A stretch of DNA of 21,528 bases from an uncultured Balneolaceae bacterium. Its GTDB lineage: Bacteria; Bacteroidota; Rhodothermia; Balneolales; Balneolaceae. Position numbers and translations under genes: made by a program. Below, piece after piece: positions 15,150 to 21,528 of this stretch (position 1 is the first letter of the stretch; every line of letters starts with the position of its first letter). The notes under the pieces were generated by a model. The model made no database searches. It was not told the DNA's origin and saw only the letters and a list, made by a program, of their open reading frames with translations. The stretch spans positions 1-21,528 of the forward strand of contig CALJMB010000148.1 of assembly GCA_937982515.1 (NCBI GenBank), given 5' to 3'.

Positions 15150-15984
15150 GATTGGAATTACCGGACCTGACCGGGGAGGCGAGGCGGCCTGGTGGTTCAC
15201 CAGATTTGCTATTTGGTTGCAGGGAGGGAGAGCTCTGCGTATTTCACCTTCCAGAAATAAACAGATTAAGAATAGTGAACTGCATGGACTGATCTTAGGA
15301 GGAGGAGCCGATATCAATCCTGAACGATACGGGGCTGAACTGTTGGTACCGGACTCATCTGATAAACCGAAACCCTCAGGATTTCGGCAATGGGTTTATC
15401 TGTTCTTATCAGTTATACTTTTTCCGATTCTGTTTCTGGTTCGTATCATATTATCAGTAAGGCGTTCTCAGGCCTCTGACTCTGACAGAAAGCGCGATGA
15501 TCTGGAGTTTACTTTACTGCAGGAGTCCCTGGAGGCGGGTATACCCATTTTGGGTATTTGCAGGGGTTCTCAATTAATAAACGTTCATTTCGGAGGAAGC
15601 CTCTATCAGAACATCACGGCTTTTTATACGGAAATACCACAGGTTCATACTGTGTGGCCGGAAAAAAAAGTGATGATAAAACCCGGCTGTAAGCTGGATC
15701 AAATTATCAACGCACGTGAAATATGGGTAAATGCTCTGCACAAACAGGCCATAGATAAAATTGGAAACTCTCTGATGGCTGTTGCTGAAGAAGAGAATGG
15801 CATTATACAGGCTATTGAGTATCTGCATCATCCATTTCTGATTGGTGTGCAGTGGCATCCGGAGTACATGCCCCAGATTCCTTTTCAACGGAATATTTTT
15901 AAAGCACTGGTGGAAGAAGCAAGAATGAGAAGTGAGAAGGGCCTTCATATGGTACAACAAAACGCCAGAGCAAATAAATCATGA
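15130..15984 (+). CDS. Class I glutamine amidotransferase-like hydrolase (peptidase C26) with membrane insertion
   Basis: A 284-residue protein of the gamma-glutamyl hydrolase/PuuD-like family (PF07722). LHGLILGGGADINPERYG (51-68) precedes the nucleophile elbow ILGICRGSQLI with Cys144, and the catalytic His243 and Glu245 are in VQWHPE. VNALHKQAID (200-209) matches the usual substrate-side loop. Unusually, residues 84-112 form a long hydrophobic segment ending in basic residues, inserted between the first lobe and the conserved RDDLEFTLLQESLEAGIPILG stretch; it looks like a membrane span or monotopic anchor. The enzyme probably hydrolyses or transfers a gamma-glutamyl-type amide and is paired with the amidoligase, which would make the bond. 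The ATG at 15130 is preferred over the TTG at 15127. No terminator is evident after the stop. Confidence 0.9.
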   Translation: MRSPKPKIGITGPDRGGEAAWWFTRFAIWLQGGRALRISPSRNKQIKNSELHGLILGGGADINPERYGAELLVPDSSDKPKPSGFRQWVYLFLSVILFPILFLVRIILSVRRSQASDSDRKRDDLEFTLLQESLEAGIPILGICRGSQLINVHFGGSLYQNITAFYTEIPQVHTVWPEKKVMIKPGCKLDQIINAREIWVNALHKQAIDKIGNSLMAVAEEENGIIQAIEYLHHPFLIGVQWHPEYMPQIPFQRNIFKALVEEARMRSEKGLHMVQQNARANKS

Positions 15985-16116
15985 TACCCGAATACCTGAA
16001 TTTATTAAGGTACGGTCTTGACACTTAGAATTTCAGATGCCAGGCTTATCCGACAATTATAGTTATCATTCAACGGCGTCTTGTCTTTTTACTTCTCACT
16101 TCTTATATCGTATATC

Positions 16117-16434
16117 TTATATATCTACCTTGTAATCAACAAAAAACCACTTGTCTGTTACAGAGTTTATAAAAGCCATAGCCTTCTTATAGTGTACGTT
16201 GCGTGTATACATGGTATAGTCCAGCTCGGTCTCAAAATCAGAAATAAGCACAACATCAAAAGCGGAGTCTTCGTTTTCTTCCTTTACAATGTTTATTCCT
16301 ACCTCAACATTTTTTATCTCTTCTATATTTATTTTTAAGCCTTCGAGAATCAGCTTCATCTTTTCGGCATTCTTTTTCCTGGAAGCTCCCTCGGCCTCAT
16401 CTTTTAATTTCCACATTACTACATGTCGAATCAT
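16117..16434 (-). CDS. Dabb (stress-responsive A/B barrel) domain protein
   Basis: A 105-residue protein that is one dimeric alpha-beta barrel domain (Dabb, PF07876). It begins MIRHVVMWKLKDEA, the family's usual first strand with its conserved His, and contains the central FDVVLISDFET strand and the YTRNVHYKKAMAFI helix near the end, followed by KWFFVDY. Dabb proteins include stress-induced proteins and some small enzymes, and function here is unknown. AGGAG precedes the ATG by about 8 bases on the minus strand. The gene is separated from the HU-LysM gene by a strong hairpin, so it is probably transcribed on its own. Codon use is noticeably AT-rich compared with neighbouring genes. Confidence 0.87.
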   Translation of the reverse strand: MIRHVVMWKLKDEAEGASRKKNAEKMKLILEGLKINIEEIKNVEVGINIVKEENEDSAFDVVLISDFETELDYTMYTRNVHYKKAMAFINSVTDKWFFVDYKVDI

Positions 16435-16451
16435 ATATTTCTCCTGTTCAA

Positions 16452-16502
16452 AAAATTAGTAAAAGAAACTCACCCTTTCCTTACCTGTGGAAAGGGTGAG
16501 TT
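16452..16502 (-). terminator. Intrinsic terminator of the HU operon
   Basis: A perfect 14-base-pair stem (AACTCACCCTTTCC at 16467-16480 and GGAAAGGGTGAGTT at 16489-16502) with an 8-base loop lies just past the stop of the HU-LysM gene. On the minus strand the stem is followed by a T-rich stretch (complement of 16452-16466), which suits termination in that direction. The plus-strand side has no T run. Confidence 0.85.
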
Positions 16503-16533
16503 CTGTTGAATAAAAAGGTAAGACAATGGGTCC

Positions 16534-17859
16534 CTACCGGGCACGATTGGCAAAAGTCAGATCGGAATCATCAATGATTACATCAGTATAGTCAAATATA
16601 TCTCCATTATATAATCTTGCAGCATAGAGATAATACTTTGCTTTTGAATAGCCATGGTTTTTATACCATCGATAAGTCTCTATATATCCCATAGCGACCT
16701 GAAGAGAGTCGTTCGTGCTCAGGTCTCCGTTATGTCCATGAGGCAAAGGTATGGCTAGGGTTTGACCGGCCAGTATAAGATCAGGGTTTCGCAGGGAAGT
16801 TTTATTTACATCATAAATCCATGGCCATAAATAAGGATTGTTATACTGTTGGCCAGCCAGGCTCCACAGAGTTTGTCCCTTTGTAATAACTTGCTTTGTT
16901 GAAGCCGGTCTCAGTGATTCCCTGCCTGTATTTGAATTTGCCACAGGTTCACTGCCCCGAATCTGGATGTCCGGAGCAGACGGATCCGAGTTGCCCGGTA
17001 TAGGCGAAGATACTTCATGTGTATCAACGGCGGTTTTAAAGAAATCAACTTTCATGAGATCAAACGAACCCTCTTTGGTTGAAGTACCGAAATGCCAGAT
17101 CCCTACAGAAAGCAGAAGCACAAAGCACGCAGCGGTGGCCAATAAAATGCGCCTTTTTACTCGTCTTTTATGTTGTCTATATCTTTGAAGTGAGTAAGAG
17201 GCCGCCATTTGCCGGAGTTCATCCGGGTCATACCTTCGGCTTCCTCCCTCAGATGAAGAGCCAGACGATTTTAACTTTTCATAGTTTGTTATCTTTATAT
17301 CCGGCGAAAACTCTACAATATCGTCGTCGCTGAATTCCACTTCCCGGCTCTGGTCATCATCAGATCGAAGGCTGTTGTGGCTTTCTTCGGATTCTTCGGC
17401 AGGCTGTTCCCAAGGCGCTTTTCCCTGTTTCTCATCCAGGGCAGGCTGTTCGCCTTTGTCCGGATCGGAAAGGGGTGAAGAAGCAGGTGCGGAATCATCT
17501 GATTTTTGAGTAACCGGTGGATGCTCCTTATGAGTTGTCTCATCAAGCAGTTCCGCTTCCAGATGTTTATATGGAGCATTTACCAGTTCACGCAACGCTT
17601 TATATGGTTTAAAAACCACCTTATTGTGTGCAGGAATCGTAAACTTTTCACCTGTTTGTGGATTGTAGCCTTCCCGCTCGTCCATCGGGCGAAGTTTAAA
17701 TTTGCCGAATCCGGCAATACTAATAGTTCCGTCGCTTTCCAGCCCGCTGTTAACTATTTCTACAAAATCTTTAAGAAAATCGTACGTAAACTGTTTGGGT
17801 TTATTGGTCTGGTCTGCAATAGAATCAATCAATTCCTGGAATGTGATTTTTTCACTCAT
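16534..17859 (-). CDS. HU-like DNA-binding protein fused to a membrane helix and a LysM domain
   Basis: A 441-residue fusion. Residues 1-95 are an HU/IHF-type domain (SIAGFGKFKLR, then the DNA-arm motif with intercalating Pro67 in GYNP, then VVFKPYKALRELV). Residues 96-205 are an acidic, Ser/Pro/Glu-rich linker, about 208-237 are strongly basic (RYRQHKRRVKRR), and 238-256 are a membrane helix. The basic flank predicts N-in/C-out topology. The outer part contains a low-complexity linker, a LysM domain (about 322-372, ITKGQTLWSLAGQQY...NPDLILAGQTLAIPLP) and a C-terminal segment of about 60 residues. HU binds and bends DNA and LysM binds peptidoglycan, so the protein could link nucleoid and cell wall; this is inference. 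GGAG (complement of 17867-17870) lies 7 bases before the ATG within the preceding gene, and the two frames overlap by 8 bases. Confidence 0.93.
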   Translation of the reverse strand: MSEKITFQELIDSIADQTNKPKQFTYDFLKDFVEIVNSGLESDGTISIAGFGKFKLRPMDEREGYNPQTGEKFTIPAHNKVVFKPYKALRELVNAPYKHLEAELLDETTHKEHPPVTQKSDDSAPASSPLSDPDKGEQPALDEKQGKAPWEQPAEESEESHNSLRSDDDQSREVEFSDDDIVEFSPDIKITNYEKLKSSGSSSEGGSRRYDPDELRQMAASYSLQRYRQHKRRVKRRILLATAACFVLLLSVGIWHFGTSTKEGSFDLMKVDFFKTAVDTHEVSSPIPGNSDPSAPDIQIRGSEPVANSNTGRESLRPASTKQVITKGQTLWSLAGQQYNNPYLWPWIYDVNKTSLRNPDLILAGQTLAIPLPHGHNGDLSTNDSLQVAMGYIETYRWYKNHGYSKAKYYLYAARLYNGDIFDYTDVIIDDSDLTFANRAR

Positions 17860-18145
17860 CTTCTGTCTCCGCTTGCTTTAAGCCTTCCTTCAATCCTTTG
17901 CTGGGACTGAAATCTATCACCCTTTTCGGGGGAAGCATTATGTATTGTTTGTAATGTGGATTATAAGAACGGCGCGGTTCCCTGGTATGGGTACTAAACG
18001 TACCTAGCCCGGGAACAGTAAAACTTTGGCCTCTTGCAAGATGGTCATTAAACGTCTGTAAGATAACATCAAGCAATTGTCTGGTTTCTGTTTTACTCAT
18101 ATCCCGGCTTTTAGCAAGTGCAGTTACCACCTCGTTTGTGTTCAT
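17852..18145 (-). CDS. HU family DNA-binding protein
   Basis: A 97-residue protein of normal HU size. It has the alpha-helical N-terminus (MNTNEVVTALAKSRDMSKTE), the GLGTFS turn (46-51), the beta-arm with intercalating Pro63 in SYNPHYKQY, and the C-terminal VIDFSPSKGLKEGL. HU proteins dimerise to bind and bend DNA without sequence preference. Its stop overlaps the start of the HU-LysM fusion by 8 bases, implying coupled translation and roughly fixed stoichiometry, and suggesting that the two HU domains may heterodimerise. A short acidic tail (ETEDE) follows the fold. The upstream 260-base gap is shared with the divergent aconitase gene. Confidence 0.93.
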   Translation of the reverse strand: MNTNEVVTALAKSRDMSKTETRQLLDVILQTFNDHLARGQSFTVPGLGTFSTHTREPRRSYNPHYKQYIMLPPKRVIDFSPSKGLKEGLKQAETEDE

Positions 18146-18352
18146 ATAACCAAATTAAGCCTTAAGCCGTTTATTGTTATGATAGTTAAGAAAAAATTTA
18201 ATAAAACCTAAGGGTTATTTAGCTCAAATGACTCTGTTTCAGCGATTTTCCCCATTTTTTGTGCGTAGAATTTTTAATTCGTCAGGAGATATCAGAATGA
18301 AACTATTTCTTGTGATTGAGCTTTTAATTAAAAACGCCATCCCGCATATAAG

Positions 18353-18369
18353 AGATCAGGTAATGATCT
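18353..18369. promoter_or_regulatory. Perfect palindrome upstream of aconitase
   Basis: AGATCA (18353-18358), GGTAA, TGATCT (18364-18369) ends 35 bases before the aconitase ATG. Size and position suit an operator or an element of the 5' untranslated region. No regulator can be named. Confidence 0.3.
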
Positions 18370-18404
18370 GATGTAAAATAAATAAATAAAGAGAATTCAG
18401 CTAT

Positions 18405-20366
18405 ATGAATAAGGCACTGAATGTTACACAGAAACTAATACAAAGTCACCTGGTTGACGGCACCATGGAAGCCGGCGAAGAGATCGGGTTGAAAATTGAT
18501 CAAACACTTACCCAAGACGCTACCGGAACCATGGTTATGCTGGAATTAGAAGCCATGCAGCTAGACCGGGCGCGAACCGAAGTTTCCTGCCAGTATATAG
18601 ATCATAACCTGCTACAGACCGATAATAAAAATCCCGATGACCATCTGTTTCTGAAATCTGCAGCCGACCGGTTTGGGTTATGGTATAGCAGGCCTGGCAA
18701 TGGCGTCAGTCATCCCATACATACCGAACGGTTTGCCCGTCCGGGTAAGACGCTGGCCGGATCCGACAGCCATACGCCTGCTTCGGGATGTATGGGAATG
18801 CTGGCCATAGGTTCAGGAGGTTTGGACGTGGCTTTTTCAATTGCCGGGGAGCCGCTGTATCTAAGAATGCCCAAGGTTCTCGGCGTGGAGTTGAAAGGTA
18901 ACCTGCCCGACTGGGTCAGTGCAAAAGATGTTGTCCTGGAAATGCTTCGGCGTTACAATGTTGAAGGGGCCGTAGGATACATCCTGGAGTATTTCGGTGA
19001 TGGGTTGCAGGATCTCTCAACCATGGATCGGCATGTCATCGCCAACATGGGCACAGAGATGGGAGCTACCACAACCGTTTTCCCTGCCGATGAAGAAGTA
19101 CACCGGTTTATGAAACTGCAAGGCCGGGAGGATGAATTCACCGAGCTTTTACCTGATGAAGGAGCAGAGTATGATAAGTATGAAGAGGTAATACTCGACA
19201 ACATAGTGCCACTCATCGCACTACCCAGCAGCCCGGGTAATGTTGTACCGGTGCGGGAGGTGGAAGGCGATCCTATTTACCAAAGCTACATAGGCTCTTC
19301 TGCCAATCCCGGATATCGGGATTTTTGGATGGCCGCAGAAATAGTAAAGGGGCGCAGGGTAAAAGATGAGATCTCTTTCGATATCAACCCGACCTCCCGC
19401 CAGATCGTAGAAAACATGGTTCAGAACGGAGTAATGCTTAATCTTATACAGGCGGGTGCACGTATTCACCAGCCGGGTTGTAATGGCTGTATTGGCATGG
19501 GGCAAGCTCCGGCCAGTGGACGTAATAGCCTTCGGACAGTACCCCGGAATTTCCTGAATCGGTCGGGCACCGAGGAGGATTCCGTGTTTTTGGTCAGCCC
19601 TGAAACAGCCGCTGCTTCCGCTCTGACCGGTAAGATTACGGATCCGCGTGATCTGGAAGATCTTTTCGGAATGACCTATCCGGTATTTGAACAGCCGAAA
19701 GAAGTTATCATAAATAAAGATCTGCTGCATCCCCCTGTAATAAACGGGCATAAAAAGGTAAAGCTGGTCAAGGGCCCAAATATCAGTAAGATGCCTGATT
19801 TTGAAGAATTGAAAGATTTTGAAGTGCCTGTATTGCTGAAGATGGAAGATGATATCTCTACTGATGAAATTTTAAGGGCCGGAGCCGAGGTGCTTCCCTT
19901 CAGAAGTAATATCCCAGAAATAAGCAAATTCACCCTGTCTGTTATAGACAAGAGTTTTTATGACCGGGCTATGGAAGCGAGAAATACTTATGGGGGCCAT
20001 GTAGTTGTAGCCGGAGATAACTATGCCCAGGGGTCCAGCCGCGAACATGCGGCTATTGCACCGCGATATCTGGGGCAATATGCAGTAATTGCTAAAAGCT
20101 ACGCCCGTATTGGATGGCAAAACCTGGCAAATTTTGGTATTCTGCCTCTGGAATTCATCAGGGACGAAGACTATGGTGATATAGACCAGGGAGATATTCT
20201 GTCGGTAGAAAATATCAGAAGCGCTGTTGAGAATGATGAGGATATTTATATCTTCAATAAAACCAAAGACAAGCAATACAAGGTTAAACATAGCCTGAGC
20301 AAACGTCAGAAAAAAGCTGTACTCCTGGGAGGAATAATTAATCACTTTAAACAGGAGCTCCAATAA
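18405..20366 (+). CDS. Aconitate hydratase (Aquifex-type aconitase)
   Basis: A 653-residue [4Fe-4S] enzyme of the TCA cycle that interconverts citrate and isocitrate. It belongs to the short aconitase branch (about 650 residues, resembling TIGR01342) and not to the roughly 900-residue AcnA or AcnB. Cluster ligands are Cys129 in SDSHTPASGCMG and Cys359/Cys362 in QPGCNGCIGMG. The active-site loop GSSREHA with Ser545, Arg546 and Glu547 lies in the C-terminal swivel domain, which begins around residue 470 after a linker. The related isopropylmalate and homoaconitate dehydratases share these motifs, but they are usually two-subunit or have different lengths, so aconitase is preferred. The ATG lacks a Shine-Dalgarno sequence. 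The gene appears monocistronic, with a hairpin shortly after its stop. Confidence 0.94.
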   Translation: MNKALNVTQKLIQSHLVDGTMEAGEEIGLKIDQTLTQDATGTMVMLELEAMQLDRARTEVSCQYIDHNLLQTDNKNPDDHLFLKSAADRFGLWYSRPGNGVSHPIHTERFARPGKTLAGSDSHTPASGCMGMLAIGSGGLDVAFSIAGEPLYLRMPKVLGVELKGNLPDWVSAKDVVLEMLRRYNVEGAVGYILEYFGDGLQDLSTMDRHVIANMGTEMGATTTVFPADEEVHRFMKLQGREDEFTELLPDEGAEYDKYEEVILDNIVPLIALPSSPGNVVPVREVEGDPIYQSYIGSSANPGYRDFWMAAEIVKGRRVKDEISFDINPTSRQIVENMVQNGVMLNLIQAGARIHQPGCNGCIGMGQAPASGRNSLRTVPRNFLNRSGTEEDSVFLVSPETAAASALTGKITDPRDLEDLFGMTYPVFEQPKEVIINKDLLHPPVINGHKKVKLVKGPNISKMPDFEELKDFEVPVLLKMEDDISTDEILRAGAEVLPFRSNIPEISKFTLSVIDKSFYDRAMEARNTYGGHVVVAGDNYAQGSSREHAAIAPRYLGQYAVIAKSYARIGWQNLANFGILPLEFIRDEDYGDIDQGDILSVENIRSAVENDEDIYIFNKTKDKQYKVKHSLSKRQKKAVLLGGIINHFKQELQ

Positions 20367-20386
20367 CAAATAATAATGAGGAAGAA

Positions 20387-20409
20387 GTGAGAAGCCTTTG
20401 GCTTTTCAC
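20387..20409. terminator. Hairpin after aconitase, possible terminator
   Basis: GTGAGAAGCC (20387-20396), a TTT loop and GGCTTTTCAC (20400-20409) pair over 10 base pairs with one G-T wobble, 21 bases past the stop. No T run follows on the plus strand, so termination efficiency is uncertain. It could also be an mRNA-stabilising structure. Confidence 0.45.
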
Positions 20410-20483
20410 CTCACATACGCCGGCATTACCGGGTCACGGTTAAAGGGCTTGAAACACACATTGTTCAGTAGTATACATACAGG

Positions 20484-21191
20484 ATGGCCTTTATGTTCGG
20501 GCTAACGTTCAGAGAGGCTACTATAATCATAGCTTCACTTGTTGTTGTGCTGGGATGCTGGGCCTTTTTCGAATTGGCTGACAAGGTAACAGAGGGCGAT
20601 ATTTTATCCTTTGATAACCAGGTGCTTACCGCCCTGCGGAATCCCGATGATCTGTCCGATCCTATTGGTCCCAAGTGGCTAGAGACAGCCATGCGTGATT
20701 TTTCTTCGCTAGGCAGTACAGCTGTACTGGTTGTTTTAATTCTGTCTGTTGTAGGTTTCCTGATATTAAATAAACGGCACAGGCAGGCCTTGCTAATTGC
20801 ATTAACATCAGTAGCGGGTGTTCTTTTGGTTGTTGGATTAAAATACCTGTTCATCAGAGAGCGCCCTGATTCAGTGCCGCATCTGACGGAGGTAGCCTCG
20901 GGAAGTTATCCAAGCGGGCACGCGATGATGTCCGCAGTGGTTTATTTGTCACTGGCTTCCATGGTGGCTCCCATGCTGAAACGCAAAAGATCAAAGATCT
21001 ATGTTACACTGGTTGCTTTGACAGCTACCATCCTGGTTGGAATAAGCAGAGTATATCTGGGGGTTCATTATCCGACAGATGTTCTCGCGGGTTGGGCGGT
21101 CGGCTTGGCCTGGGCAGCCCTAAGCTGGCTCATATTTCAGTATCTGAACCACAAATCAGCCTTAAATAGAAAGACATATGACACTTCATAG
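20484..21191 (+). CDS. PAP2 superfamily membrane phosphatase
   Basis: A 235-residue integral membrane phosphatase of the PAP2 family (PF01569). The three catalytic motifs are complete: KYLFIRERP (120-128), PSGH (143-146) and SRVYLGVHYPTD (188-199), where the second and third histidines form the phosphohistidine site. About six membrane helices are visible (around 10-30, 78-95, 102-120, 148-165, 172-190, 198-220). Bacterial members dephosphorylate undecaprenyl pyrophosphate, phosphatidic acid or phosphatidylglycerol phosphate; motifs alone do not separate these. The start is uncertain: ATG at 20484 or 20493, both lacking a clear ribosome site. The stop overlaps the start of a small lipoprotein gene by 14 bases, so the two are probably one operon. 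Confidence 0.93.
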   Translation: MAFMFGLTFREATIIIASLVVVLGCWAFFELADKVTEGDILSFDNQVLTALRNPDDLSDPIGPKWLETAMRDFSSLGSTAVLVVLILSVVGFLILNKRHRQALLIALTSVAGVLLVVGLKYLFIRERPDSVPHLTEVASGSYPSGHAMMSAVVYLSLASMVAPMLKRKRSKIYVTLVALTATILVGISRVYLGVHYPTDVLAGWAVGLAWAALSWLIFQYLNHKSALNRKTYDTS

Positions 21192-21351
21192 ACTATTAAT
21201 CCCGCTGCTGTTATGCAGCCTGTTTTTACTCTCCGGGTGTGATTTAATCAAAGGAATTTTTAAAGCAGGCTTCTGGACGGCCTTCATCCTGATTCTATTG
21301 GTCATTTTCCTGATCGGTTATCTTATCTTCAGGTTTCAGGGCAAGACCTGA
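21178..21351 (+). CDS. Small lipoprotein with a membrane helix (57 aa)
   Basis: A 57-residue protein with a clear lipoprotein signal: basic start (MTLHR), hydrophobic core and the lipobox LLSGC with Cys21. The mature part begins CDLIKGIFKAG, then a second hydrophobic segment (about 31-51) and a short basic tail. Similar small GIFKAG-type lipoproteins are widespread in Bacteroidota, sometimes mis-annotated as lipid enzymes; this recollection is the only basis for a family link. Overlap with the PAP2 gene by 14 bases in a different frame supports co-translation, and a role beside the phosphatase in the envelope is possible. Asp at position +2 after the lipidated Cys may favour inner-membrane retention. 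Confidence 0.75.
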   Translation: MTLHRLLIPLLLCSLFLLSGCDLIKGIFKAGFWTAFILILLVIFLIGYLIFRFQGKT

Positions 21352-21491
21352 CACGCGGGATGCAAACAGCGCTTTGCTGCAAGAGGAGAGGCCGGTTGTA
21401 CTGTGGTCCCTATGCTTTGATGTCTTCCCAATAGGCCACCGGCCATTATTGTTACTACACTATGTAGAACTACGCCCTGGCACTCTTCAAA

Positions 21492-21511
21492 TACAGAGCT
21501 GTTACGCTCTG
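21492..21511. repeat. Hairpin repeat motif, copy 2
   Basis: CAGAGC (21494-21499), loop TGTTAC, GCTCTG (21506-21511) is a perfect 6-bp stem. It matches the motif at 5279-5297 in 16 of 19 positions, with an identical 11-base core and loop. The surrounding non-coding sequence (21352-21528) also holds GGCCGG and CCGGCC arms about 40 bases apart, and no gene is seen there up to the window edge. Confidence 0.5.
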
Positions 21512-21528
21512 CCTGCTACGGCTATCTT

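Noticed and set aside
16081..16338. 85-codon plus-strand frame opposite the Dabb gene
   Set aside because: Shadow of the Dabb protein, which has clear family motifs and a ribosome site on the minus strand.
18297..18371. 24-codon frame with AGGAG upstream, before aconitase
   Set aside because: Could be a leader peptide, but too short to support; its 3' end coincides with the AGATCA/TGATCT palindrome, which is reported instead.

Overview
ORGANISM. The window looks like chromosomal DNA of a moderately halophilic or marine member of the Balneolota/Rhodothermota branch of the Bacteroidota group. This is inference from gene content: a zinc-ribbon class II ribonucleotide reductase, an Aquifex-type aconitase, HU proteins fused to envelope domains, and a small GIFKAG-type lipoprotein. 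Genes are of middling GC, most intergenic gaps are AT-rich, and Shine-Dalgarno motifs are present before some genes only. I found no rRNA, tRNA, CRISPR array, integrase or transposase.

LAYOUT. 1-468 is a non-coding leader with three DnaA-box-like 9-mers. 469-4086 encodes the B12-dependent ribonucleotide reductase NrdJ, followed by a strong terminator. 4297-5001 is a LmbE/PIG-L type deacetylase. 5002-5543 carries no convincing gene but contains structured, repeat-like sequence, one motif of which recurs at the right end of the window. 5544-6683 (AI-2E family membrane protein) and 6697-8064 (MFS transporter, minus strand) converge. After a 590-base gap come two tiny membrane-protein genes (8657-9002) and a one-pass membrane protein built from about 30-residue tandem repeats (9113-9817). 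10290-11612 is RmuC, converging on a minus-strand pair: a free-standing Smr nuclease-like gene and a membrane-embedded MutS-like ATPase (11637-13859). 14121-15984 is a two-gene operon of an amidoligase and a class I glutamine-amidotransferase-like hydrolase. 16117-16434 is a Dabb-domain protein. 16534-18145 (minus) is a translationally coupled pair: a small HU and a 441-residue HU-TM-LysM fusion. 18405-20366 is aconitase. 20484-21351 is a PAP2 phosphatase overlapping a small lipoprotein gene.

HOW IT FITS TOGETHER. Most genes are housekeeping or envelope functions, not one large operon. The most unusual unit is the HU pair: the long protein has a predicted cytoplasmic DNA-binding domain, one membrane span, and a predicted periplasmic peptidoglycan-binding LysM domain, so it could physically tether the nucleoid to the cell wall, perhaps as a heterodimer with the co-translated small HU. 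Two further DNA-metabolism proteins nearby (RmuC and the MutS-like ATPase) also carry membrane segments. The amidoligase/amidotransferase pair is a second candidate system, probably making and breaking an amide bond on an unknown substrate.
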